DNA of 64,000 nt from JACMLD01 sp044223995 (GTDB lineage: Bacteria > Bacteroidota > Bacteroidia > Chitinophagales > Chitinophagaceae): assembly GCA_044223995.1 (NCBI GenBank), contig JBGALE010000003.1, forward strand, positions 434,001 to 498,000, written 5' to 3'. This document shows, piece after piece, positions 44,734-53,787 of the stretch (the first letter of the stretch is position 1; the number at the start of each line of letters is the position of its first letter). The notes under the pieces were generated by a model. It was not told the DNA's origin. It saw nothing but the letters and a program-made list of their open reading frames with translations, and searched no databases. Both the position numbers and the translations under genes were made by a program.

Positions 44734-45405
44734 ATGGAGGTAAAAATTGAGCCAGGATGGAAAGAAGCATTGAAACAGGAATTTTCAAAACCATATTTTT
44801 TACAAATCGTGACCTTTCTGCGTACGGAAAAAATGGCCGGAAAAACCATTTATCCGCCGGGCAGTCAAATATTCAATGCGTTTGATACAACTCCCTTTGA
44901 TCATGTAAAAGTTGTTTTACTGGGACAAGACCCCTATCATGGACCCGGACAGGCGCATGGATTGTCGTTTTCCGTTCAGAATGGTGTTCCCCCTCCTCCA
45001 TCACTCGTCAATATCTTTAAAGAACTGCACGAAGATACCGGTGTCCCCATTCCCAATCACGGCAACCTGACCCATTGGGCACAACAGGGTGTGATGTTGT
45101 TAAATGCCTCCTTAACGGTTCGTGCCAACGAGCCTATGAGCCATGCAAAAATTGGATGGGCTGAATTTACAGACGGCGTTATAAAAAAAATATCGCAGCA
45201 AAAGAAACATATTGTTTTCCTTTTATGGGGAAAATTTGCGCAGGAAAAACAGGCGCTCATTGATGAAACCAAACACCTGGTGCTGAAAGCAGCGCATCCA
45301 TCACCTTTTTCTGCTTTTAGTGGTTTCTTCGGTTGCAGGCATTTTTCAAAAACAAATGAGTATCTCGTGAAAAATGGAATCGATCCCATTGACTGGAAAC
45401 TCTAA
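44734..45405 (+). CDS. ung: Uracil-DNA glycosylase, family 1
   Basis: 223 residues from the ATG at 44734, matching E. coli Ung in length. An upstream extension to 44548 runs through the tRNA gene and is rejected. Removes uracil from DNA at the start of base excision repair. Motif A is LLGQDPYHGPGQAHGLSF with the catalytic Asp66; motif B is HPSPFSAFSGFFGCRHFSKT with His188. LLNASLTVRANEP and FLLWGKFAQ are further conserved blocks. It is monocistronic or read with the acyltransferase gene that starts 71 bp later. Confidence 0.97.
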   Translation: MEVKIEPGWKEALKQEFSKPYFLQIVTFLRTEKMAGKTIYPPGSQIFNAFDTTPFDHVKVVLLGQDPYHGPGQAHGLSFSVQNGVPPPPSLVNIFKELHEDTGVPIPNHGNLTHWAQQGVMLLNASLTVRANEPMSHAKIGWAEFTDGVIKKISQQKKHIVFLLWGKFAQEKQALIDETKHLVLKAAHPSPFSAFSGFFGCRHFSKTNEYLVKNGIDPIDWKL

Positions 45406-45476
45406 TGAATGTGGAAATGTGAGAATTGGAAAATAATAAATGGAAGGATACTAATAAGCAGAACAAACTGAAAGCG

Positions 45477-46214
45477 ATGAACTTTATCAAAAACATATTT
45501 GCAAGGATCTGGGCAGTGTGGGCGATCATCTTGTTCGTTGTAACCATGTTGCTGTTCATCATTCCCTTTACCATATTTTATTATTTGCCCGAACCGCGGC
45601 GCACGCGTCTTTTTATTGCATGGGCCCGTGTTTGGATGGGTATCTTTCTTCCTTTGATTGGTTGCCCTGTATTTATAAGGGGAAAGGAAAATTTTGTGGA
45701 TGGTGAAAACTATATTGTACTGTGTAACCACAATTCACTGATTGATGTACCAGTATCGTCTCCCGGCATACCCGGGGGCAATAAAACCATTGCAAAAATT
45801 GAAATGGCAAAAATCCCGGTATTTGGTATGCTGTACCGGATGGGCAGTGTATTGGTAGACAGGAAAAGCGAAAGCAGCCGCCGCGAAAGTTTTTCAGGAA
45901 TGAAAGAAGTACTGGACATGGGTCTGCACATGTGTATTTACCCGGAAGGAACCCGTAATAAAACAGATCAGCCATTGAAGTCATTTCACGATGGTGCTTT
46001 TCGTCTCGCCATTGCTACAAAGAAACCCATCATACCAGCCGTATTGTTCAACAGCAAAAAAGTAATGCCTGCCAATAAAACCTTTTACCTGTTGCCCCAC
46101 CCGCTTCAAATGCATTTCCTCCCACCTGTATACATCAAGGAACAGGACACGGTAGAGAGCCTGAAACAAAACCTCTTTGACCTGATGGGCAATTACTATT
46201 TATCACACCAGTAA
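45477..46214 (+). CDS. 1-acyl-glycerol-3-phosphate acyltransferase (PlsC-like)
   Basis: 245 residues from the ATG at 45477; a TTG at 45426 is an alternative that adds 17 polar residues. An N-terminal membrane helix (about 8-35, WAVWAIILFVVTMLLFIIPF) is followed by the acyltransferase domain. It has NHNSLIDVP, the HX4D catalytic motif, then GSVLVDRKSESSRRESFSGM and YPEGTRN, motif III. PIIPAVLFN is motif IV. It acylates lysophosphatidate at the inner membrane for phospholipid synthesis; related enzymes with other acceptors exist, so the exact acceptor is inferred. Confidence 0.92.
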   Translation: MNFIKNIFARIWAVWAIILFVVTMLLFIIPFTIFYYLPEPRRTRLFIAWARVWMGIFLPLIGCPVFIRGKENFVDGENYIVLCNHNSLIDVPVSSPGIPGGNKTIAKIEMAKIPVFGMLYRMGSVLVDRKSESSRRESFSGMKEVLDMGLHMCIYPEGTRNKTDQPLKSFHDGAFRLAIATKKPIIPAVLFNSKKVMPANKTFYLLPHPLQMHFLPPVYIKEQDTVESLKQNLFDLMGNYYLSHQ

Positions 46215-46310
46215 TCTCTCATTAAAATTAAACCGCCCTGCAGGATTGGTGTTTTATTATATGGTATCTTTAGACCACCCACGAATTTTTACCAATCAAA
46301 TAATGACAAC

Positions 46311-47921
46311 ATGAAAAGGAAAACGATTTGCATCATTGCCATGATAGGCGTTGTGCTGACATCGGCAGCACAAATACAAACAGGAGAAAATACGGCAGTT
46401 ACCAGTACCGATGCCGGTAAAGTAAGAGGCTATATTCACAACAGCATATTTACTTACAAGGGAATCCCCTACGCCGTAGCCAACCGGTTTGAAGCGCCGC
46501 AAAAACCAAAACCCTGGGATGGCATCCGCAGTTCCATGACCTACGGACCTGTAGCGCCGCTGACCGACCCTACTACGTTTGTAATGGATGAAAGCGAATT
46601 TGTATTTCACCACGACTGGGGATATACCAGTGAAGATTGCATGCGCATCAATGTGTGGACACCCGGTATCAATGATGGAAAGAAGAGACCCGTCATGTTT
46701 TGGATACATGGTGGAGGTTATACAGCAGGCTCCTCGCAGGAATTGCCTTCCTATGATGGGGAAAGCCTGGCAAAAAAAGGCGATGTGGTCGTTGTCTCCA
46801 TCAATCACCGGTTGAATATACTAGGCTTCCTGGATTTATCGGCCTATGGCGAAAAATACAAACACTCTGCCAATGCAAGCATACTCGATATCAAAGCCGC
46901 ACTGGAATGGGTACATAATAATATTTCAAACTTTGGTGGTGACCCGGGTAACGTTACCATCTTTGGCCAATCAGGCGGTGGCGCCAAAGTAAACACACTG
47001 ATGGCCATGCCTTCCGCAAAAGGATTGTTTCATAAAGCCATCAATGAAAGTGGCGCATTCCGTGCCACTATGCTGGATAAACCAATGACGCAGGCCATTG
47101 CAGCAGAAGTATTAAAGGCTTTGAATATGCAGCCTGACCAGGTGGACAGCCTGCAGAAAATTTCGTATGCGCGTTTGAGTGAGGCGGGCAAAAAAGCATT
47201 GAAGGCCGTGAGTGATAAAATGAAGGCAGAAGGTAAACCTTTGCCCGGCTTTGGGTTGGGTTGGGGCCCGAGTGTTGATGGTGAAGACCTGCCCTACCAG
47301 CTTTTTTCAAAAGAAGCATTTGAATTGTCTAAAAATGTGCCACTGCTGATTGGCACAGTAAAAAATGAATTCATGCCTTCACTGGGTGCCGGTTTGACGA
47401 ATGCGCCGCTGGAAAAAGTAATGGACTACATCAAAAAACAGCAGGGCGATAAAGCAGACGCTTATATTGCTGCCGTAAAAAAAGCATATCCTGACGACAC
47501 ACGTCCTTCTGATTTGATAGACGTCGATATCATATTCAGGCCAGGAGCTGTTTACCAGGCAACAGAAAAATCTTCCCTGCAGGGAGGAGCACCAGTGTAT
47601 GTGTATTTGTTTACCTGGCAATCACCTGTAATGGATGGAAAATACAAAGCAATACATTGCATGGAACTGGCATTTGCATTTAATAATATTGCCCGCTGCG
47701 AAGAAATGACTGGTGGAGGTAAAGACGCCTATGCATTGGCAGATAAAGTAAGCAGCGCCTGGATCAATTTTGCACGGAATGGGAACCCCAGTCACAAGGG
47801 ATTACCAACATGGCCTGCATTCAATGCCACCAATACCGCTACCATGCATTTCAATAACCAGTGTGTGGTAAAACCGCAACTGGATAAAGACTTGTTCGAT
47901 TTGGTAAGGCCCAGGATGTAA
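46311..47921 (+). CDS. Secreted type B carboxylesterase
   Basis: 536 residues with a signal peptide ending near LTSAAQ. Alpha/beta-hydrolase of the carboxylesterase type B family. GIPYAVANRFEAP, SEDCMRINVWTP and MFWIHGGGYTAGSSQ (oxyanion hole) precede the nucleophile elbow VTIFGQSGGGAKV, placing Ser221. The family usually has GESAG, so GQSGG is a variant. Later blocks are LLIGTVKNEF and VYLFTWQSPV; IHCMELAFAFNN carries the probable catalytic His. Substrate is unknown, possibly esters on polysaccharides. A perfect palindromic terminator follows. Confidence 0.94.
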   Translation: MKRKTICIIAMIGVVLTSAAQIQTGENTAVTSTDAGKVRGYIHNSIFTYKGIPYAVANRFEAPQKPKPWDGIRSSMTYGPVAPLTDPTTFVMDESEFVFHHDWGYTSEDCMRINVWTPGINDGKKRPVMFWIHGGGYTAGSSQELPSYDGESLAKKGDVVVVSINHRLNILGFLDLSAYGEKYKHSANASILDIKAALEWVHNNISNFGGDPGNVTIFGQSGGGAKVNTLMAMPSAKGLFHKAINESGAFRATMLDKPMTQAIAAEVLKALNMQPDQVDSLQKISYARLSEAGKKALKAVSDKMKAEGKPLPGFGLGWGPSVDGEDLPYQLFSKEAFELSKNVPLLIGTVKNEFMPSLGAGLTNAPLEKVMDYIKKQQGDKADAYIAAVKKAYPDDTRPSDLIDVDIIFRPGAVYQATEKSSLQGGAPVYVYLFTWQSPVMDGKYKAIHCMELAFAFNNIARCEEMTGGGKDAYALADKVSSAWINFARNGNPSHKGLPTWPAFNATNTATMHFNNQCVVKPQLDKDLFDLVRPRM

Positions 47922-47941
47922 GATATTCCTTTATACAAATA

Positions 47942-47971
47942 AAAAACACCACCTCATGAGGTGGTGTTTTT
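47942..47971. terminator. Perfect 30-bp palindromic terminator
   Basis: Fully self-complementary sequence centred between 47956 and 47957, with five A at the left and five T at the right, so it could terminate in both directions. It lies 20 bp after the carboxylesterase stop. Confidence 0.93.
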
Positions 47972-48071
47972 ACTGATAACTAGTAATAAGTTAACAGGTA
48001 CAGAAATTTTTTTATTTTAGCAGCCGAATCACCCCGCTGCAACAGGAACACTTCCATCATTACAAATAATT

Positions 48072-48860
48072 ATGTGTATGAAAGTAAGAATGCCTTTACC
48101 TGCGGGTAAAATTGCAGACTATGTAGACAGGATATTGATCATCGAACATACCCGGGTGGTGACGCCATTCACTTTACCATTGTATGCCAATGGGGTTCCC
48201 AATATACTTTTTCTTTCCACAAAGGCACAGCTGGGAAAAAACAGTTCCAGTCACCTCACCCTGTTTGGACAAACAGTTTTCCCGGAGTTGCTCACCCTGC
48301 CCGATAACTTTATACTTATCGCCTATTTTCTAAAACCTTATTCACTCATACCCTTGTTTGGCGTATCTGCACTGGAACTGACCGACAAACCACTTGACCT
48401 GCACCTGTTATTTCCCAAACAAGCTGCTGCCGTCCGCGAAAAATTGTTGAACGCCGCCACCAGTATTGAAATGACTGCATTGCTGGATGATTTTATATTT
48501 GATATTATTACAAAGTCAAAGCCTGTCTGTGCTATGACAAAATATGCCAGCAGCCGGATTGCCATTCAACCATCGAAAGAATCATTGGTGGATGTTCAAA
48601 AAGAACTGCACATTACAGAAAGAACTTTTCAGCGGATGTTTGAACGGAATGTAGGGTTGGCGCCCAATCTTTACCGGCGTATTTGCCAGTTCAATGCTGC
48701 CTTCGTTCAGCTAAATACTGGCAGGAACCAGCAACGTAAGCTATCTGATATTGCTTTGCAGCACGGATACGCAGATCAAAGCCATTATATCAGGGCCTTC
48801 AGGGAGTTCACCTCCATCACACCCAAAGAATACCTGCGGCTGGGCAGCGATGGCCGGTAA
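48072..48860 (+). CDS. AraC-family transcriptional regulator
   Basis: 262 residues from the ATG at 48072 (a second ATG at 48078 is possible). The N-terminal about 150 residues form a sensor domain like DUF6597 (MPLPAGKIADYVDRILIIEH, FTLPLYANGVPNILFL). The C-terminal AraC double helix-turn-helix is clear: VDVQKELHITERTFQRMFER, then KLSDIALQHGYADQSHYIRA and FREFTSITPKEYLR. It may regulate the two small genes that follow on the same strand (VOC protein, membrane protein); the ligand is unknown. Confidence 0.92.
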   Translation: MCMKVRMPLPAGKIADYVDRILIIEHTRVVTPFTLPLYANGVPNILFLSTKAQLGKNSSSHLTLFGQTVFPELLTLPDNFILIAYFLKPYSLIPLFGVSALELTDKPLDLHLLFPKQAAAVREKLLNAATSIEMTALLDDFIFDIITKSKPVCAMTKYASSRIAIQPSKESLVDVQKELHITERTFQRMFERNVGLAPNLYRRICQFNAAFVQLNTGRNQQRKLSDIALQHGYADQSHYIRAFREFTSITPKEYLRLGSDGR

Positions 48861-48932
48861 TTAATTTTGTCGGTTTTGTTCTATTTTACGTCGCAGCGTA
48901 GTAATAGTTTTGAATGTATAAACAAGTAAACT

Positions 48933-49355
48933 ATGGCTAAACAAATCTATCCCTGTCTTTGGTTCGACGGACAGGCCAAAGAAGCAGCAGAACATTATTG
49001 TTCCATTTTTAAAGATGGCAGGATAACTTCAGAGAACCCGATAGTAGTCAACTTTGAATTGCGGGGAAGCAATTTCATCGCTTTGAACGGGGGCGATAAA
49101 TACAAGTTTACGCCAGCTACTTCTTTTGTGATTGAATGCGATACACAGGCAGATATTGATCATTTCTGGGACAAGCTGGGCGAAGGAGGTAAATACGATA
49201 AATGCGGATGGCTGGTTGACAAATTCGGCGTGTCCTGGCAGGTGGTACCATCCATACTGGGAAAACTGATGTCTGATCCCCAGCGCGCGCCAAGAGTGGT
49301 ACAGGCATTTATGCAGATGACAAAATTTGATATCCGGCAATTGGAAAATGCATAA
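48933..49355 (+). CDS. VOC (glyoxalase/PhnB-like) family protein
   Basis: 140 residues of the 3-demethylubiquinone-9 methyltransferase-like/PhnB group of the VOC superfamily. Opening IYPCLWFDGQAKEAAEHYCS, then VVNFELRGSNFIALNGGDKY, FVIECDTQADIDHFWDKLGE and WLVDKFGVSWQVVPSILGKL are diagnostic. The group lacks a settled biochemical role. It starts 72 bp after the AraC regulator and ends 17 bp before a small membrane protein gene, so the three may form an operon. Confidence 0.94.
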   Translation: MAKQIYPCLWFDGQAKEAAEHYCSIFKDGRITSENPIVVNFELRGSNFIALNGGDKYKFTPATSFVIECDTQADIDHFWDKLGEGGKYDKCGWLVDKFGVSWQVVPSILGKLMSDPQRAPRVVQAFMQMTKFDIRQLENA

Positions 49356-49372
49356 ATATAGAAAAGCCTCTT

Positions 49373-49765
49373 ATGAATAAAAGTATATTGAAAAGTATCG
49401 GCGCTATACTCGCCGGTTTTTTCCTTGTTGTTATTCTTTCCATCATAACAGACCTGGTATTGGAGAAAACCAATCTGATGAAGAGGCCATTTGATCAAAA
49501 TCCAGCCTGGCTGATTGTACTGGTCATCGCATACCGTTCTTTGTTTGGAGTAATCGGTTCTTATCTTACTGCGAGATTAGCGCCCGGTCAACCCATGCGG
49601 CATGCCATGATTGGTGGTGCCATTGGTTTTGTTATAAGTACTATTGGAGCGGTTGTTATGTGGGATACGCCACCGCACTGGTATGCCATCGCGCTTATTA
49701 TAACTGCATTGCCCTGCGCCTGGCTCGGTGGAAAGATTTATCTGAATAAACTGCGTACAAACTAA
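49373..49765 (+). CDS. Small four-helix membrane protein, unknown function
   Basis: 130 residues with four hydrophobic segments: IGAILAGFFLVVILSIITDL, LIVLVIAYRSLFGVIGSYLT, HAMIGGAIGFVISTIGAVVM and YAIALIITALPCAWLGGKIY. The interhelical sequence ARLAPGQPMRHAM resembles a small family of integral membrane proteins without assigned role. It follows the VOC gene by 17 bp and is convergent with lptD. Confidence 0.82.
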   Translation: MNKSILKSIGAILAGFFLVVILSIITDLVLEKTNLMKRPFDQNPAWLIVLVIAYRSLFGVIGSYLTARLAPGQPMRHAMIGGAIGFVISTIGAVVMWDTPPHWYAIALIITALPCAWLGGKIYLNKLRTN

Positions 49766-49805
49766 CTGTAAAGCATACCTGATTTCTCTGCAGAAAGTAT
49801 TTTTA

Positions 49806-52538
49806 TCAATACGGCCCATTGTAAAAATACCTCGACCGGTTGATCTTCAAATCGCGGAGCAATCCAGACTTGGGATTGATGGAGATATTGAAACCCTTGG
49901 TTTGACCGGTATATACATTCAGCGACAACTGCCAGCAATGCATATTGCGCGATAAGAATGCCGTTACATTCTGCAAACCACTTCCGTTAAAATCGTAATA
50001 GGTATTCAAACCTACTTTCCAGTTTTCCGTCAGGTTGAAATCACCGCCCAGGTTGAGGTTGGAATTGACCGTCGTTTTATAACCACTGTAATCTGATTTC
50101 AACTGGCGGTAAAAACTCAGCGAATAGGATATATTCACCGACCACTGCACATTGAAGTCCGCAAACTCAGCCGGGTTGCTGCGCACATATTGCAATTGCG
50201 CCTGCTGTTCTTCCAGTGTCATTGGCCGGTTAAACTGGTTGAGTGATTGGTTTGAACTGGCCTGCGCCAGTGAATCAGCCGCTTTGTCCTTGTCCTTCTT
50301 CTTGCTTTGGAATGAAGTAGAAATGGCAATGTTCCCGCTGGTTATTTTTCCGAGACTGAACTTACCATTTTGCCAGGCATATTTATTTTTACGAAACCCT
50401 ACCGAATCATACACATAAGGATCGAGGTTGGCGCCTGCAGTAATATTTATTTTTTCAAATAAAGTACTCCGGAGGTACAAGGAAAAATCGGACAATTTGA
50501 AAGAGTCAGCAATAAAATTATAACTGCCATTGAAACCAAAACCATCCAGCAGTTTAATTTTTTTAATCCCGGCAGCACTGGTATCCGTTTTTGAACGAAC
50601 CTTCATTTCAAGGTTATTGTCTACACCAAAACTAAGGCCCCCAAACCGCTGACCAGTCAGTGCGCCAAACATACTTCCTTCGTATTTATTGAACTGGAGT
50701 TTGCGCTGTGTTGAGTCAACAATCGTGTAATAATAATCCTTGCTGGCCAGCCCGGGATTATAGTTTGCACTCAGCGTGGGACGTATAACATGACGGATGG
50801 CCATGATGCGGCTCGTCTTACTAAATTCATGCAATCCATAAATGGCGGTGTTCAAGCCCAGGCTGAACGATACATCGCTGGACCTGTAAAATCCTTTTGT
50901 TATGGCAGTATCAACTTTTTTCCCGTTCCAGTTCCGGACAAATTGTTTTGAATACCAGTTTTCCCGGTATGAAATACCCGGTGCAATCTGTATCGCCCCA
51001 ATGGGCGGCAATGATAAGGTGATAGGCACACTGTGCTGCGCGCCCCACTGAAGCGTATCCAGTATCCTTCTGAAACTGAATAAGGAGTCATAAAAAGAAA
51101 GCTGGTTGGCAAAGTTGCTGTTCAAACCAATACCGAGTTTCTCATACCATTTCGGCTCGCCGACAAATTCTTTCCGCTGCAGCGGATAAAAATTGGCAAC
51201 TGTAAAAGCTGCATTAGGCAGGTTTACGCTAATCAATCCTGTATTGTTGTTCTGCTGGTGGTTGGCGCTGATGGTCAGGTTGTATTTATTGTCCCAGTTT
51301 TTTGAATAAGAAATAGAAGAACTCAACTGGTTTTGAATGCTCCTTAGCGGGTTGTTGGTGAGCAACTGGTTGTATTTGGTACTGCCCGCATTCACGCTGG
51401 CAGAAAATGTTTGTCCCGGCCTTGCACGGCTGTCAACGGTATGGCTCCAGTTAATGTTGAATGTTTTCGTAGAAGTAAACTCCTGTTTCCCTGCATCCGC
51501 AAGTATCCGTGTATTTTGATAGCTGAAAGTAAGCGACCCCTGGTAACGGTACCGTACCCTATAGGTAGGCGTTATATTCAAACGGTAACCACCATACGAA
51601 TAAATATCGCTTCGCAGGGTCATGTCAAAATTATCATTGAGTACTTTATAATATCCCAGCCCTTCCAGTCCCAGGCCAAATTGATCATTGGCCGAAAACT
51701 GTGGCGGCAGCAGGCCGCTGTGCCTTCCCTGTGATAAGGGGAAAAAGCCAAATGGTATATATATCGGTATGGGCACACCTTCAAATTCCGGGTGTATTGG
51801 GCCCGATACGGCCAGCTTCTGGTTAATGAGTTTCATTTTCTTTGCACGGAAAGCGAAGTGTGGCGTATCCAAATCGCAGGTGGTAAAGGTGGAGCGGTAA
51901 GCGAAATATTCGTTTTGCGATATTTTCTTCATCACGTCTGCATGCACAAACATTTCCTGCTGCTGGGTGAATGTATTTTTGGTAAGGCCTTTCTGTGATT
52001 TAAAGTTAAATGCGAGGGTATCGGCAGTCATATTATTCTCTCCCTGTACAAATTTGGGTATGCCCACCCGCTGACCGGCGGTATCAAGGAAATAATACGC
52101 ATATACATTCTGGTTACCCTGGTCTAGGTTGATGATACCGCCGTCGAGGGTTATGTCCTTGTATTTCACATTGGCCTTGTTATAAAGCCATATTTTTTTG
52201 GAAGGTACATCCAGCACCATCGAATCTGTAGCGGCATAACTCACGGGAGCATCCAGCGAGTCCTTCGACATTTTCACGTTGAAAGTATCTACTTTGGTAA
52301 CTGTTTTCCCAATGGTATCTTTGATCAGGATGCTGGTATCCCTGCTGATAACAATACCACTGCTGTCTTTTACGGTAGGCTTTTTCGGAACAGTATCGTA
52401 AGCTGGTTTTGTTAATGTGCCGTCAAAATTGGAAGAATGGATGTAATTAGATGCATTTAACAACGTTATGCTGCAAAGCAATACGGTAAGGACGAGCAGC
52501 AGAAAGGATTTTGATTTAACTTTGTAAACGTTATCCAT
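49806..52538 (-). CDS. lptD: Putative LPS assembly outer-membrane protein LptD
   Basis: 910 residues from the ATG at 52538; a GTG at 52568 is less likely. A signal sequence is at the start (FLLLVLTVLLCSITLLNASN). Residues about 130-250 form the OstA-like periplasmic domain (SMVLDVPSKKIWLYNKANVK, ITLDGGIINLDQGNQNVYAY). The rest is an outer-membrane beta-barrel with many alternating strands, containing IPIYIPFGFFPLSQGRHSGL, the usual barrel entry of the Bacteroidota form. It inserts lipopolysaccharide in the outer leaflet. It is divergent from the amidase gene, and the OstA-like gene lies three genes away on the other strand. Confidence 0.9.
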   Translation of the reverse strand: MDNVYKVKSKSFLLLVLTVLLCSITLLNASNYIHSSNFDGTLTKPAYDTVPKKPTVKDSSGIVISRDTSILIKDTIGKTVTKVDTFNVKMSKDSLDAPVSYAATDSMVLDVPSKKIWLYNKANVKYKDITLDGGIINLDQGNQNVYAYYFLDTAGQRVGIPKFVQGENNMTADTLAFNFKSQKGLTKNTFTQQQEMFVHADVMKKISQNEYFAYRSTFTTCDLDTPHFAFRAKKMKLINQKLAVSGPIHPEFEGVPIPIYIPFGFFPLSQGRHSGLLPPQFSANDQFGLGLEGLGYYKVLNDNFDMTLRSDIYSYGGYRLNITPTYRVRYRYQGSLTFSYQNTRILADAGKQEFTSTKTFNINWSHTVDSRARPGQTFSASVNAGSTKYNQLLTNNPLRSIQNQLSSSISYSKNWDNKYNLTISANHQQNNNTGLISVNLPNAAFTVANFYPLQRKEFVGEPKWYEKLGIGLNSNFANQLSFYDSLFSFRRILDTLQWGAQHSVPITLSLPPIGAIQIAPGISYRENWYSKQFVRNWNGKKVDTAITKGFYRSSDVSFSLGLNTAIYGLHEFSKTSRIMAIRHVIRPTLSANYNPGLASKDYYYTIVDSTQRKLQFNKYEGSMFGALTGQRFGGLSFGVDNNLEMKVRSKTDTSAAGIKKIKLLDGFGFNGSYNFIADSFKLSDFSLYLRSTLFEKINITAGANLDPYVYDSVGFRKNKYAWQNGKFSLGKITSGNIAISTSFQSKKKDKDKAADSLAQASSNQSLNQFNRPMTLEEQQAQLQYVRSNPAEFADFNVQWSVNISYSLSFYRQLKSDYSGYKTTVNSNLNLGGDFNLTENWKVGLNTYYDFNGSGLQNVTAFLSRNMHCWQLSLNVYTGQTKGFNISINPKSGLLRDLKINRSRYFYNGPY

Positions 52539-52619
52539 AATTACAATTGAGCAAAAATAATGCTTCACGCTATAAGATAATGTGAAGATTACTAAACCCG
52601 GTAAATACTAATTCGCGGT

Positions 52620-53615
52620 ATGATGAAAAAATTATCGATCGTTTTTGGCCTGATAGCAGTTTATTGCATTGTTTCTGCTTTTACATTTCCCCATCCCCCC
52701 GGAAAAAATTCAGGAAAAGGTACCGTTATCAGGACCATCATCATTGACCCCGGTCACGGTGGAAAAGACCCCGGCGCTCATGGTTTAAAATCACACGAGG
52801 CAGATGTGGCGCTGGATATTTCACTCAAACTGGGTAAGGCCATCCAGCGTGAGTTTCCCGATATTAAACTGGTTTTTACAAGAACAACGGACGAATTGCC
52901 CGGTGGAGGAAACGATATCAAACAGGCGCTTCGTTACCGTGCCGAATTGGCCAACCGCTCAAAGGGCGATTTATACATCAGCGTCCATTGCAATGCTACT
53001 GCACAGCCCGCCGGTGGATGGTATGCAAAACGTGTTATCGGGCACAAAAGGAAAGTAGTGACTGTAGGCAGGGGCAAAAAAAAGAGGAAGAAAACGATTA
53101 ATGAGCCCATTTACGAAAGTTATTGGGTGGAAAACAAAAGGGTTGGAACCGAAACCTATGTCTGGGCTGCCGATCGTTCTACCAGCAAGGCTGAAATGGT
53201 CAGCGAAAATGAAGAGTTTGGTGAACAGGTGGAGGACAGCCTGAACGTACTTGATTTGAATTCGCCCGAAGCAAAAATCAAAGCACAGTTGTATACCAAA
53301 TACTATTTCCGCAACAGCGCCACACTGGCATTCCAGGTGGAGAAACAATTTGAACAGGCAGGCCGCGTGAGTTATGGCGTAAAGCAACGCAATAATAAAG
53401 GTATCTGGGTGCTGCAGGCAACCGGTATGCCAAGCATACTGATCGAAACAGGTTTTATCACCAACCGCGACGAAGAGCAATACCTGAACAGCGATAAGGG
53501 GCAGGATGAAATTGTTGACAATATTGTGGAAGCATTCAGAAAATACAAACAGGATCTCGAAAACCCCAAAGGGGGCAATAGCGGCAGCAATACAAAGCCC
53601 GGCAGCGGAAAATAA
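52620..53615 (+). CDS. N-acetylmuramoyl-L-alanine amidase (Amidase_3)
   Basis: 331 residues with a signal peptide (about 1-23). Zinc amidase cleaving the peptide from N-acetylmuramic acid in peptidoglycan. IIIDPGHGGKDPGAHG holds zinc ligand His46, SHEADVAL holds Glu60, YISVHCNAT holds the third ligand, and MPSILIETGFITN the catalytic Glu. Compared with AmiC enzymes there is an insert after SVHCNATAQPAGGW with the basic stretch GRGKKKRKKT, giving a longer central region. The tail is Gly/Ser/Asn-rich. Divergent from lptD, followed by the MCE gene. Confidence 0.95.
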   Translation: MMKKLSIVFGLIAVYCIVSAFTFPHPPGKNSGKGTVIRTIIIDPGHGGKDPGAHGLKSHEADVALDISLKLGKAIQREFPDIKLVFTRTTDELPGGGNDIKQALRYRAELANRSKGDLYISVHCNATAQPAGGWYAKRVIGHKRKVVTVGRGKKKRKKTINEPIYESYWVENKRVGTETYVWAADRSTSKAEMVSENEEFGEQVEDSLNVLDLNSPEAKIKAQLYTKYYFRNSATLAFQVEKQFEQAGRVSYGVKQRNNKGIWVLQATGMPSILIETGFITNRDEEQYLNSDKGQDEIVDNIVEAFRKYKQDLENPKGGNSGSNTKPGSGK

Positions 53616-53787
53616 TCTGTCATTCCCGTTTTACAGGATCCAACGGGGCTTTCTGCTATAATAAAAAATAAGCGGCACAGATACATGCCACCCGCAATCA
53701 CAGCAACTGATTTGATATAGCGCTATGTCAAATCAGCATTTTACTGTAGGTTTGTGATTTATAATAACCTTCATTTAAGAAGAACCT

